A stretch of 10,368 bases of DNA from Actinomycetales bacterium UBA1383 (GTDB taxonomy: Bacteria; Actinomycetota; Actinomycetes; Actinomycetales; Actinomycetaceae), in assembly GCA_002305415.1 (NCBI GenBank), contig DBQX01000075.1, positions 1 through 10,368 on the forward strand. Direction: 5' to 3'. A program made the position numbers and the translations under genes. Below the pieces are notes generated by a model. That model was not told where the DNA came from. It was given only the letters and a program-made list of their open reading frames with translations, and did not search any database. This document shows, in pieces, positions 1 through 8,400 of the stretch. How positions within the stretch are numbered: position 1 is the stretch's first letter; each line of letters opens with the position of its first letter.

Positions 1-80
1 CCCACCGAACCACCCCTCCCTCACCCGATGGAGCCTCCCCCACGCCAGGGACCCCACCGAACCACCCCTCCCCCACGCCA
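1..80. repeat. C-rich interspersed direct repeats at left window edge
   Basis: The 20-base segment at 1-20 (CCCACCGAACCACCCCTCCC) recurs exactly at 53-72, a 52-bp offset. A second unit, CCTCCCCCACGCCA, occurs at 34-47 and again at 67-80, a 33-bp offset, so the two units overlap in a mosaic. On the minus strand they read as purine-rich GGCGTGGGGGAGG-type motifs. There is no convincing reading frame, and the block stops before the protease promoter region. It is most likely a short intergenic repeat family, perhaps extending further left outside the window. A degenerate coding repeat in a gene that ends off-window cannot be excluded. Confidence 0.6.
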
Positions 81-88
81 CAGAGCCC

Positions 89-117
89 TCGACACTAGGC
101 AGCGGGCAGGGTAGTTT
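89..117 (+). promoter_or_regulatory. possible promoter for the S8 protease gene
   Basis: TCGACA at 89-94 (one mismatch from TTGACA) is followed after exactly 17 bases by TAGTTT at 112-117, a weak -10 box. This would give a 5' leader of about 130 bases before the ATG at 256. Within that leader, GAGGTGGG at 184-191 can pair with CCCACCTC at 220-227 around a 28-base loop. The assignment rests only on box match and spacing. Confidence 0.35.
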
Positions 118-255
118 GTGGCTTACGTCATACGGGGTGACCTGCACTGACGCCGCGCACGGCACGAGGGGGGTCCGGTGTGCGAGGTGGGAGGGCTGGT
201 CACGCTCACGCCGTTCCCACCCACCTCTCCTCATCCCCTGGGAGGACAGCCACCA

Positions 256-3200
256 ATGAAGAAGAAGCTCCTCCGGCCATGGGCCCTGGTCGCGCTAGCG
301 ACCGCGCTCCCGGCCTTCACCGTGGCGCCCGCCGCGCCACTGGACCGCGGTGACGATCGCGAACTCCCGGCGAGCATCGCGGACCTGCGGCTCGACACCC
401 CTGCCACCCTCGAGGGAATCGCCGTCGCGGACCTCGACGCCTCGCTCGTCGGGGCGCAGGGCGACACCCGGGTGATCGTGCGCCTGAAGCAGCCCTCCGT
501 GGCCGAGCAAAACCTCAGCGACGCCGCCGCGGCCCGCGCGAAACAGGACCTCCGCAGGGCGCAGACGGACCTGATGTCCCGCGTCACCACCCTCGACTCG
601 AGCGCGCGTCTCATCGCCCAGACCCAGGTGGTCCTCAACGCCATCTTCGTCGAGGTGGACGCCGCCGTCCTGCCGCAGCTGGCCAGCGACCCCGCGGTGC
701 AGCGCATCGCGCCGGTCGGCACCTACCAGCTCGACCTCTCCGAGACCGTGCCGTACATCGGTGCCTCCGACGTCCAGGCGGACGGCGTGACGGGCGACGG
801 CGTCAAGGTCGCCGTCCTCGACAGCGGCATCGACTACACCCACGCCGCCCTCGGTGGCTCGGGTGACCCGGCCGAGTACGCCGCCAACGACCCGGCCATC
901 ATCGAGCCCGGCACCTTCCCGACCGCCAAGGTGGTGGGCGGCTACGACTTCGTCGGCTCCCTGTGGCCGAACGACGTCGAGATGCCGGACCCTGACCCCC
1001 TCGATGACGGCCCCGAGGCCGGCCACGGCACCCACGTCGCGCACATCATCGGCGGCATGGGCGGCGTCGCCCCGGACGTCGACCTGTACGCCGTGAAGGT
1101 CTGCTCCTCCGTCTCCACCTCCTGCTCGGGCATCGCCCTGATCCAGGGCATGGAGTTCTCGCTGGACCCCAACGGTGACGGCAAGCTCCGCGACCGCGTC
1201 AACATCATCAACATGTCGCTCGGCTCGCCCTACGGCCAGCCGTTCGACGACGACCTCTCCACCGCCGTCGAGAACGCCACCAAGGCGGGTGTGCTGACCG
1301 TCGCGTCCGCGGGCAACAGCAGCGACAAGCCGTACGCCAACGGCACCCCGGCGGCCGCGCCGAGCGCGCTGTCCGTGGCGCAGACCGCGGTGCCGAGCGC
1401 GTTCCTGCCGCTCATGCAGATCGTCTCCCCGGCAACCATCGCCGGGAGCTTCCCGGCGGTCTGGCAGCCGTGGTCGGCACCGCTCACCTCGGTGATCGAG
1501 GCGCCGGTGCAGTACGGCGACGGCGCGGGCGGCAACCTGCTCGGCTGCGACCCGTTCGCGCCCGGTTCGCTCGCGGGGAAGATCGTCCTCGTCGACCGTG
1601 GGGCGTGTTCCTTCAGCATCAAGATCGCGAACATCGGCGCGGCTGGCGGCCTCATCGGCATCATCGGCCTCGTGGCTCCCGGCGATGCCTTCGAGGGCGG
1701 TTACGGCGGCGGCGACGTCACGATCCCGGGCTACATGATCACCCAACCGCTCGCGAACAGGCTGAAGAGCGGCCTGCCGGACACGGTGGTCCGCTTCGAT
1801 CCCGCAGTCGGGATCCCGCTCGCCGGCAGCATGGTCGGCAGCTCGTCCCGCGGCCCGCAGCACGAGGACACCACCCTCATCAAGCCGGAGATCGGCGCCC
1901 CGGGTGCCTCCGTCTCCGCGATCGCCGGTACCGGCACGGGTGAGGGCCCGTTCGGTGGCACGTCCGGTGCGGCCCCGATGGTCTCGGGTGCGGCAGCACT
2001 CGTCCTCGACGCCTCCGGCGGCCAGAAGGCCTCGGCCAACGGCACGCCGAACGGCCTGTCCGTCGGGCACGGACTGCGGCCGCTCGAGGTGAAGTCGCTG
2101 CTCGTGAACAACGGCGAAACCGACGTGGTCAACGACCCGCTCACCGGCGCTCTCGCCCCGATCACCCGCATCGGTGGCGGCGAGGTCCGCGTTGACGACG
2201 CCGTGTCCGCCCCGGCGGCGGCGTGGGCCCGCGACGTGCCCTCCGGCACGCTGAGCTTCGGGTTCGTCGACGTCGCGGACCAGAAGGTGACCCTCAAGGC
2301 GACCGTCACGATCCGCAACTACGCCAACACGGCCCGCACCTACACGGTGACCCCGACGTTCCGCTTTGCCGACGACGTCGCCAACGGCGCCGTCAGCGTG
2401 CAGGCGCCGTCCAAGGTGATGGTCAAGCCGGGCAAGGGCCGCGACACCACGTTCCAGGTGACCCTGACGATCGATGGGGCCACACTGTTGGGCAACTTCA
2501 TGAACTCCGGCAGCAATGGGGCGAGTCCCGCCGCGTTGACGACCAACGAGTACGACGGCTACCTCATCCTCGACGACGGCACCCACCCCATCCACCTGCC
2601 GTGGCACGTGCTGCCGCGTCAGGCGGCCGAGGTGGAACCGAGCACGGCCGAGATCGTTCCGGGCTCGTTCCCCCAGGTGATCGGCCTGCACAACAAGGGC
2701 GTCGGCACCGCGCAGAACGACGCCTACGCCCTCCTCGCGGTGAGCGATGACCAGCCCGAGGGGATGGCCGGCACGGGAGCGCCCACCCCGGACCTGCGGG
2801 CCGTGGGCATCAACACCTTCCCGGTCCCGGCGGGCTACTGCTCGGCCAACGAGTCCTTCGTCTGGGCGTTCGCAGTGAACACGTGGGAGCGCCAACAGCA
2901 CCTGCTGCCGGTCTCGCACCAGGTCTACCTCGACACCAACCAGGACGGCACGGACGACTACGTGGTGCTGAACCGCGACGCCTCCGGCCTGGGCACCATC
3001 ACGGATGGCCGCCAGCTCACCTATGCGCTCAACCTGACGACAGGTACGGCGTCGGCGTTCTTCTACGCGGAGCACGCCACCAACACCGGGAACACGGCGC
3101 TGTACATCTGCGGCGAGCAGGTGGGCCTCACCGGCACGGACCTCCTCACCACCCAGGTGGACATGGACGTGGTGGCCCAGGACTTCTACTACGGCGGGCC

Positions 3201-3438
3201 GGGCGACGAGATCCTCGACCTCACCGTTACCCCGCTCGGCGAGCGGTTCTACGGCATCCCCACCGACGTGGCAGGGATGACCAACGATCCCGAAGCTCTC
3301 GCGGTCTACGACTTCGGTGCCTTCCCCGGCAACTCCCCGGAGCTCGGCCTGCTGCTGTTCACCAATGGTGACCGCGGCGCGGGCGCCCGCGGCGGCGCAA
3401 CCCAGGACACCGAGGCGCTGCTCTTCACGGTCCCGTGA
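256..3438 (+). CDS. secreted subtilisin-like (S8) serine protease with I9 propeptide and PA domain
   Basis: Predicted extracellular endopeptidase of 1060 residues. The ATG at 256 is chosen because GGAGG lies at 241-245 and a clear Sec signal follows (KKK, then a hydrophobic run, likely cut near residue 26); in-frame GTG at 178 would bury it. Order: I9 inhibitor-like propeptide about 70-158; subtilase domain with Asp189 (VLDSGID), His257 (GHGTHVA), oxyanion Asn354 (SAGN) and Ser570 (GTSGAAPMVSG); a PA domain inserted at about 414-515 before the serine; an Ig/FnIII-like domain from about 660; then an unassigned tail. DPNGDG at 304-309 and DTNQDGTDD at 893-901 resemble calcium-binding loops. The layout matches Vpr/C5a-peptidase-type subtilases. 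No LPXTG or S-layer anchor is visible, so it is probably released. The serine motif has Gly571 and Met575 where Met and His are usual. Substrate is unknown. Confidence 0.93.
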   Translation: MKKKLLRPWALVALATALPAFTVAPAAPLDRGDDRELPASIADLRLDTPATLEGIAVADLDASLVGAQGDTRVIVRLKQPSVAEQNLSDAAAARAKQDLRRAQTDLMSRVTTLDSSARLIAQTQVVLNAIFVEVDAAVLPQLASDPAVQRIAPVGTYQLDLSETVPYIGASDVQADGVTGDGVKVAVLDSGIDYTHAALGGSGDPAEYAANDPAIIEPGTFPTAKVVGGYDFVGSLWPNDVEMPDPDPLDDGPEAGHGTHVAHIIGGMGGVAPDVDLYAVKVCSSVSTSCSGIALIQGMEFSLDPNGDGKLRDRVNIINMSLGSPYGQPFDDDLSTAVENATKAGVLTVASAGNSSDKPYANGTPAAAPSALSVAQTAVPSAFLPLMQIVSPATIAGSFPAVWQPWSAPLTSVIEAPVQYGDGAGGNLLGCDPFAPGSLAGKIVLVDRGACSFSIKIANIGAAGGLIGIIGLVAPGDAFEGGYGGGDVTIPGYMITQPLANRLKSGLPDTVVRFDPAVGIPLAGSMVGSSSRGPQHEDTTLIKPEIGAPGASVSAIAGTGTGEGPFGGTSGAAPMVSGAAALVLDASGGQKASANGTPNGLSVGHGLRPLEVKSLLVNNGETDVVNDPLTGALAPITRIGGGEVRVDDAVSAPAAAWARDVPSGTLSFGFVDVADQKVTLKATVTIRNYANTARTYTVTPTFRFADDVANGAVSVQAPSKVMVKPGKGRDTTFQVTLTIDGATLLGNFMNSGSNGASPAALTTNEYDGYLILDDGTHPIHLPWHVLPRQAAEVEPSTAEIVPGSFPQVIGLHNKGVGTAQNDAYALLAVSDDQPEGMAGTGAPTPDLRAVGINTFPVPAGYCSANESFVWAFAVNTWERQQHLLPVSHQVYLDTNQDGTDDYVVLNRDASGLGTITDGRQLTYALNLTTGTASAFFYAEHATNTGNTALYICGEQVGLTGTDLLTTQVDMDVVAQDFYYGGPGDEILDLTVTPLGERFYGIPTDVAGMTNDPEALAVYDFGAFPGNSPELGLLLFTNGDRGAGARGGATQDTEALLFTVP

Positions 3439-3456
3439 CACGGATCTGAGCGATGC

Positions 3457-3484
3457 GAACAGGGCCCCGCGAGGGGCCCTGTTC
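3457..3484 (+). terminator. GC-rich hairpin terminator after the protease gene
   Basis: GAACAGGGCCCC (3457-3468) pairs perfectly with GGGGCCCTGTTC (3473-3484) around a GCGA tetraloop, giving a 12-bp stem starting 18 bases after the stop codon. The following CCCTTTCC has only a short T run, as is common for intrinsic terminators in high-GC actinobacteria. It separates the protease transcript from the flavoprotein gene. Confidence 0.85.
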
Positions 3485-3510
3485 CCTTTCCAGGGAGACG
3501 GACGTACCAT
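3482..3510 (+). promoter_or_regulatory. weak candidate promoter for the flavoprotein gene
   Basis: TACCAT at 3505-3510 has four of six consensus -10 bases. A poor -35 (TTCCCT, 3482-3487) lies 17 bases upstream, touching the end of the terminator stem. Because the terminator isolates this gene from the protease, a promoter is expected somewhere in 3485-3520. The leader would be very short, beginning just before AGGAGG at 3521. Confidence 0.25.
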
Positions 3511-3530
3511 CACCCGGTCGAGGAGGCACC

Positions 3531-4760
3531 ATGTCCACTGAGGAAGTCGACGTCGTCGTGATCGGCGCCGGACAGGCAGGACTGGCCGCGAGCCACGAGC
3601 TCGCGGCGGCAGGCATCGAGCACGTGGTCCTGGAACGGAGGACCACGGTCGGCGGGGCGTGGCAGGACCGTTGGGATTCCTTCTGCCTCGTCAGTCCCAA
3701 TGACACGATCCGCCTCCCCGGCGGCGAGTACCGCGGCCCGGACCCCCACGGCTTCCTCCCCGGCGCGGAGGTGGCCCGCCACCTGCGCGACTACGCGGCG
3801 TCCTTCGCCGCCCCGGTCCGCACCGGCGTCGCCGTCACCGCGCTGCGGCCCCGCCCCGACGGCGGCCTCGACCTCCGCACCGCCGGCGGCCTTGTCCGGG
3901 CCCGCGCCGTCGTCGTCGCCACGGGCGCCTTCCAGGAGCCGAACCGGCCGGCGTGGGCGGCCGAGGTGCCGGTTCCCGTCCTCGACGCGACCGAGTACCG
4001 CAACCCGGCCGCCGTGCCCGAGGGTGACGTGCTCATCATCGGCTCCGGGCAGTGCGGCTGCCAGATTGCGGAGGAACTGACCCTCGCCGGGCGCCGGGTG
4101 GTGCTCGCCTGCGGGCGCGCTCCCTGGGGTCCCCGCCGGTTCGAGGGGCGCGACCTCACGGACTGGCTGGTGGAGTTCGGATTCTTCGACGTGCGCACCG
4201 CAGACCTGCCGGACCCATCCGCCCGACTGTGGGCGAATCCGCAGCTCACCGGCGCGAGCGGGGGCCACGACCTGAACACGCGCACCTTGCAGGCGCTGGG
4301 CGTCGGCCTCGCAGGCCACCTCGCCGGGATCCACGACGGCGCCGCCGCGGTCTTCACCGAGGACCTCGCCGAGTCCGTGGCCTGGGGCGATGCCCGCTAC
4401 GCAGACCTGCGTTCGGGCATCACACGCTGGCGCACGGCGCACAGGCTCCCGGTTCCCGAGATGCCGGTGCCGGAGCCCTTCGACGCCAGCGCCGCCGTGG
4501 GCGAGGTCGCGTTGCGGGACCTCGGGGCGATCATCCTCGCCACCGGCTTCCACCCGGCCTACCAGTGGATCGAGGCGCCGAACGCGTTCGACTCCCACGG
4601 GTTCCCACTCCATGTCGACGGCGCGTCCACCGTGATCCGCGGGCTGTGGTTCGTGGGGGTGCACTTCCTGCGCGCACGGAAGTCCGCACTGCTGCTCGGG
4701 GTGGGCGAGGACGCCGCGGTGGTTGCGCGGGACGTGGCGGAGAGCGTGGGAGCGGGCTGA
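3531..4760 (+). CDS. FAD/NAD(P)-dependent monooxygenase-like flavoprotein (CzcO/COG2072 type)
   Basis: Predicted 409-residue cytoplasmic flavin-dependent oxidoreductase. The ATG at 3531 has AGGAGG at 3521-3526 and begins directly with the FAD Rossmann strand. Motifs: GAGQAG at 12-17, Glu35 (VVLER) for the FAD ribose, GGAWQDRWDS, an ATG motif at 130-132, a second nucleotide fold GSGQCG at 171-176 for NAD(P)H, and a second ATGF at 337-340 near the end. This two-Rossmann plan is typical of class B flavoprotein monooxygenases and of proteins labelled 'putative flavoprotein involved in K+ transport', a label based on context rather than biochemistry. The FxGxxxHxxxW fingerprint of classical Baeyer-Villiger enzymes is not seen. 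Substrate is unknown. It is transcribed alone, between a terminator and a convergent lipoprotein gene. Confidence 0.9.
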   Translation: MSTEEVDVVVIGAGQAGLAASHELAAAGIEHVVLERRTTVGGAWQDRWDSFCLVSPNDTIRLPGGEYRGPDPHGFLPGAEVARHLRDYAASFAAPVRTGVAVTALRPRPDGGLDLRTAGGLVRARAVVVATGAFQEPNRPAWAAEVPVPVLDATEYRNPAAVPEGDVLIIGSGQCGCQIAEELTLAGRRVVLACGRAPWGPRRFEGRDLTDWLVEFGFFDVRTADLPDPSARLWANPQLTGASGGHDLNTRTLQALGVGLAGHLAGIHDGAAAVFTEDLAESVAWGDARYADLRSGITRWRTAHRLPVPEMPVPEPFDASAAVGEVALRDLGAIILATGFHPAYQWIEAPNAFDSHGFPLHVDGASTVIRGLWFVGVHFLRARKSALLLGVGEDAAVVARDVAESVGAG

Positions 4761-4778
4761 GGACCGCCCGACCGCCAC

Positions 4779-5315
4779 CTACTCGCAGAGGAAGAAGTAC
4801 CCGCTGCGGCTGGCGTGGTAGTCGTACAGGACGCCGTCGAACCCGAGGACCACCCAGTAGCCGTCCACAAGGGCCTGCGTGTACACCATCCCGGGCTTTG
4901 GGCACCCCAGCGACCCATCGTTCCAGGTCACGGCCTGCGCCAGGAGCACCTCGATGACCGATTCGGCGACGCCGAGCCGCCCCGCCAGATCCGCCACCAT
5001 CCCGGCGATCACGCCCGCGGGGACCCCGCCGTCGTCGGTCGCGGTGCCACCGGGCGGCGCCGTCGGGAGGGTTGGCCACGACGTCGTCGGCCGCGGCGTC
5101 GCGGTCCCGCCGGGCGAGGTGGGCGACGGCGACCCGGTCCCATCAGGGGAGGTGGACGACGGCGACGGCGACGCCGGAGCAGTGCTCGCCGGCGGGGCGC
5201 CCGACGACGGCGTCCCCGACGGCGTCGGCGCCCCCGAGGGCGTGCACCCCGCCACCAGGACCGCCCCGATGAGGAGCGAGAGGAACGGCCCCGTCCGCCC
5301 GTGCACCCGGCCCAT
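4779..5315 (-). CDS. small lipoprotein with Pro/Ser/Thr linker and conserved domain of unknown function
   Basis: 178 residues read on the minus strand from the ATG at 5315. GGAGGG just upstream fixes this start, although the frame stays open to 5837. Residues 1-24 form a type II signal (hydrophobic segment, then LVAGC), so Cys24 is the predicted lipidated residue and the protein should sit on the outer face of the membrane. Residues about 26-90 are a low-complexity Pro/Ser/Thr/Gly spacer. Residues 98-178 form a compact domain with a helix-like start (VADLAGRLGV), then TWNDGSLGCPKPGM (Cys138), YTQALVDGY, YDYH and a terminal FFLC (Cys177). Cys138 and Cys177 could form a disulfide. I recall similar LGCP.PGM domains in other exported bacterial proteins, but no function is known to me. 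It converges on the flavoprotein gene (18-bp gap) and diverges from the amylase. Confidence 0.85.
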   Translation of the reverse strand: MGRVHGRTGPFLSLLIGAVLVAGCTPSGAPTPSGTPSSGAPPASTAPASPSPSSTSPDGTGSPSPTSPGGTATPRPTTSWPTLPTAPPGGTATDDGGVPAGVIAGMVADLAGRLGVAESVIEVLLAQAVTWNDGSLGCPKPGMVYTQALVDGYWVVLGFDGVLYDYHASRSGYFFLCE

Positions 5316-5458
5316 GTGCCCTCCGTTCGCTGGCTGCACGTCGAGTGTGTCACTCTCGTTGTGAGCTGCGCCACCCAATCCGTTGACGTCGGGCCGCGCC
5401 GCGCGCATCCTTGGAGGATCCGGACCATCGGCGGTCCGAGCATGTCTGGGAGGATCCG
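5316..5458. promoter_or_regulatory. divergent spacer between lipoprotein and amylopullulanase genes
   Basis: This 143-bp region must carry start signals for both genes. For the amylase (+), TTGACG at 5383-5388 lies 17 bases before CATCCT at 5406-5411, a fair -35 with a weak -10. The leader then contains CGGACC (5421-5426) pairing with GGTCCG (5433-5438) around a 6-base loop. The segment GGAGGATCCGG occurs twice, at 5413-5423 and 5449-5459; the second copy is the Shine-Dalgarno region of the GTG start. For the lipoprotein (-) no convincing -35/-10 pair was found, only its ribosome site. A partial palindrome GAGTG-TGT-CACTC lies at 5343-5355. Confidence 0.4.
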
Positions 5459-8400
5459 GTGTCTGCTCTCTCTGGTCGTATCGCACGCGCGTCAGGTGCC
5501 CGGTGGGTGGCCCTCCTCGGAGGCCTCGCCCTGCTGGCGGGAATCGTCCCGTCGACGGCGCCGCCCGCCGCCGCCTCGGACACCCCCGACCCCACGAGCG
5601 TGACGATCGTCGGCAGCCTGCAGAGCGAACTCGGCTGCGCCGGCGACTGGGATCCCGCGTGCGCGGCCACCCACCTGGCCTACGACCCCAACGACGCCGT
5701 CTGGCAGGGCACGTGGTCCGTGCCCGCCGGGAGCTGGGAGTACAAGGCCGCCCTGAACGACTCCTGGGCGGAGAACTACGGCGCGGGTGCCGTGCGCGAC
5801 GGCGCGAACATCCCGCTGAACCTCGGGGCACCCACACCGGTGAAGTTCTACTACGACCACGAGACCCACTGGATCACCGACAACCAGACCAGCACCATCG
5901 CCACCGTCCCCGGCAGCTTCCAGTCCGAGCTCGGTTGCAGCGGCGACTGGGACCCCGGCTGCCTCCGCTCCTGGCTGCAGGACCCGGACGGCGATGGCAC
6001 CTTCAGCTTCTCCACCACGGCCGTCCCGGCCGGCAACTATGAGGCGAAGGTCGCGATCAACGAGTCGTGGGACGAGAACTACGGCGCCGGCGGCGCCCCG
6101 GGCGGAGCCAACATCCCCTTCACCGTTCCGGCAGGCGGCGCCACGGTCTCCTTCTCGTGGGTGGCCAGCACCAAGGTTCTCACGATCACGGCGGTGGGCA
6201 CCGGGCCGGCCCCGGACAACAACGTCGAGTGGGACGGCCTCGCCCACGACTCCCGCAGCGACGTCTACCGCACCCCGGGCGGCGCCGTCCCCGCCGGGAC
6301 GGACGTGACGCTCCGCTTCCGCACCTTCGCGAATGACGTCACCGGGGTCACCGCCCGCGTCTACTCCCTGAACGACGGCGGCCAGCACCTCCTCCCGATG
6401 GAGCGAGTCGCCAGCGGAGTCTCCTGCTACCAGGACGACCTCGCGGACCGCACCTGCGACTTCTGGCAGACGACCATCGACGGCAGCGCCCCCGACAACC
6501 TCTGGTACCGGTTCATCGTCACCGACGGCACCGACACCGACCACTACGTGGACGACACCGCCGCCCTCGACGGCGGGATCGGGACCGCGGTCGACAACGT
6601 CGAGGACCGGTCCTGGGCGCTCATGATCCACGTGCCCGGCTTCGAGGCCCCGGAGTGGGCGTCCGACGCCGTCATCTACCAGATCTTCCCGGACCGCTTC
6701 CGCGACGGGCGCGCCAACAACAACCCCCGCACCGGTGACGTCCGCTACGACGATCCCGTGCTCGCCCTCCCGTGGAACACCCTCCCCGAGGGCTACTGCC
6801 GCAACTACGCCGACGGCGACGTCAACTGCCCGTGGCGCTTCGACGACACCCCGCCTGACTGGTCGCCCACGAAGGAACAACCCCGCGGCCGTGACTACAT
6901 GGGCGGCGACCTCCGCGGCGTCGACCAGCGACTCGACTATCTGGCCACCCTCGGCGTGAACACCATCTACTTCAACCCCATCTTCGACTCCGGCTCCAAC
7001 CACGGGTACGACACCCAGGACTACTACCGGATCGACCCGTACTTCGGAACGCAGAAGGACTGGGACAACCTGGTGAAGCACGCCGACCGGCTCGGGATCC
7101 GCATCATCGTCGACGGCGTGTTCAACCACCTCTCGTCCGACTCGCCGATCTTCGACCGGTACCACCACTACGACACCGTGGGTGCGTGCGAGTCGCTCAC
7201 CTCGCCCTACCGCACCTGGTTCACGTTCACGGACGTTCCCGCGGGAACGGGGACGTGCGTCGGCTCGACCGGCGCGGCCGACTCCGCCACCTACGAGGGC
7301 TGGTTCGGCTTCGACTCCATCCCGGTGATCACCAAGACCCTTCCGGAGGTGCAGGAGTACTTCCTCACCAGCGACGACTCCGTGACCCGGCACTGGCTCG
7401 AGGCCGGCGCCGCGGGCTGGCGGCTCGACGTCTCCGGCGACGCGTCCTTCCCGAACGGGTATTGGGAGAGCTTCCGTGAGGTGGTCGAGGAGACCGACCC
7501 CGACGCCCTCACCATCTCCGAGACCTGGCAGAAGGACTCCACCCTCCTGCGGATGCTGCGCGGCGACCGCCTCGACACCACGATGAACTACCGCCTGCGC
7601 GACGCCGTGATCGGCCTGCTCGCGGTGGGCCCGTTCGACTCCAAGGGCTTCGCCGACTCCGGTCGCATCATCGCCCCGACCGAGTTCGCGAGCCGGATCA
7701 TGTCGATCCGCGAGGACTACCCGGACGCGGCGTACTACTCGCTGATGAACCTGCTCGACTCCCACGACACCGAGCGCATCCGCTGGACGCTCACGCCGGG
7801 GGCGGACACCACCGCGGACAAGGAGCTCAACGCCGCCAACGTCGCCGAGGGCGAGGAGCGGCAGCGGATCGCGGCGCTGATCCAGTACACGATGCCCGGC
7901 GCCCCAACCGTCTTCTACGGGGACGAGGTGGGCGTCACCGGCGACGACGACCCGGACGACCGCCGCACCTACCCCTGGCCCGGGCGCAACTCGCCCGGTC
8001 AGGACCTCGACCTGCTCGCGTACTACACCACCCTGGCGAACGTGCGTGACGACGTCGAGGCCCTCACCGACGGCGACATCCGCATCCTCGCCGCCGACGA
8101 CGCCTCCGGGACCGTCGCCTACGGCCGCGGCACGGCGTCGCAGGCCGCCGTCGTGATCGTGAACCGCTCCGACGCCCCCCAGACGGGCGCGATCCCGGTG
8201 GCCGGGTGGCTGCCCGATGGGACCGTCCTCCACCCGGTGGTCGCGGCCAACACCTCGGGCGGCGGTGCCGTCACGGTCGCGAACGGCGCCATCGAGGGGA
8301 CGCTGGAACCGCTGTCCGCCGTCGTGCTCGCCACCGGCGAGGTGGACCTCATGCCGCCCGCGGCCCCGACGAACCTCGCGGTGACCGCGGAGGGCAACAG

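Noticed and set aside
1..80. CRISPR array
   Set aside because: Repeat offsets differ (52 and 33 bp), the units overlap each other, and there are no uniform spacers or cas genes.
178..255. Upstream GTG start for the protease
   Set aside because: It would add 26 residues ahead of a good signal peptide; the ATG at 256 has its own GGAGG and begins with KKK plus a hydrophobic core.
295..3513. 1072-codon open frame on the minus strand across the protease gene
   Set aside because: It is the antisense shadow of a high-GC gene: composition is Arg/Gly/Val/His-rich, there are no recognisable motifs, and the plus-strand protein has a complete catalytic triad.
4052..4957. Plus-strand 301-codon frame overlapping the flavoprotein and lipoprotein genes
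   Set aside because: Arg/Pro/Gly-rich frame-shifted shadow; the in-frame flavoprotein keeps NAD(P) and ATGF motifs through the same DNA.
5359..5366. LacI-family operator (TTGTGAGC)
   Set aside because: Only a half-site is present with no matching inverted partner at the right spacing.
5411..5458. TTG start for the amylase at 5411
   Set aside because: It overlaps the likely -10 box, and the GTG at 5459 has a better ribosome site and starts a normal signal peptide.
5316..5837. N-terminal extension of the lipoprotein frame on the minus strand
   Set aside because: The extension is Arg/Pro-rich shadow over the amylase 5' end; the ATG at 5315 has GGAGGG and leads straight into a lipobox.
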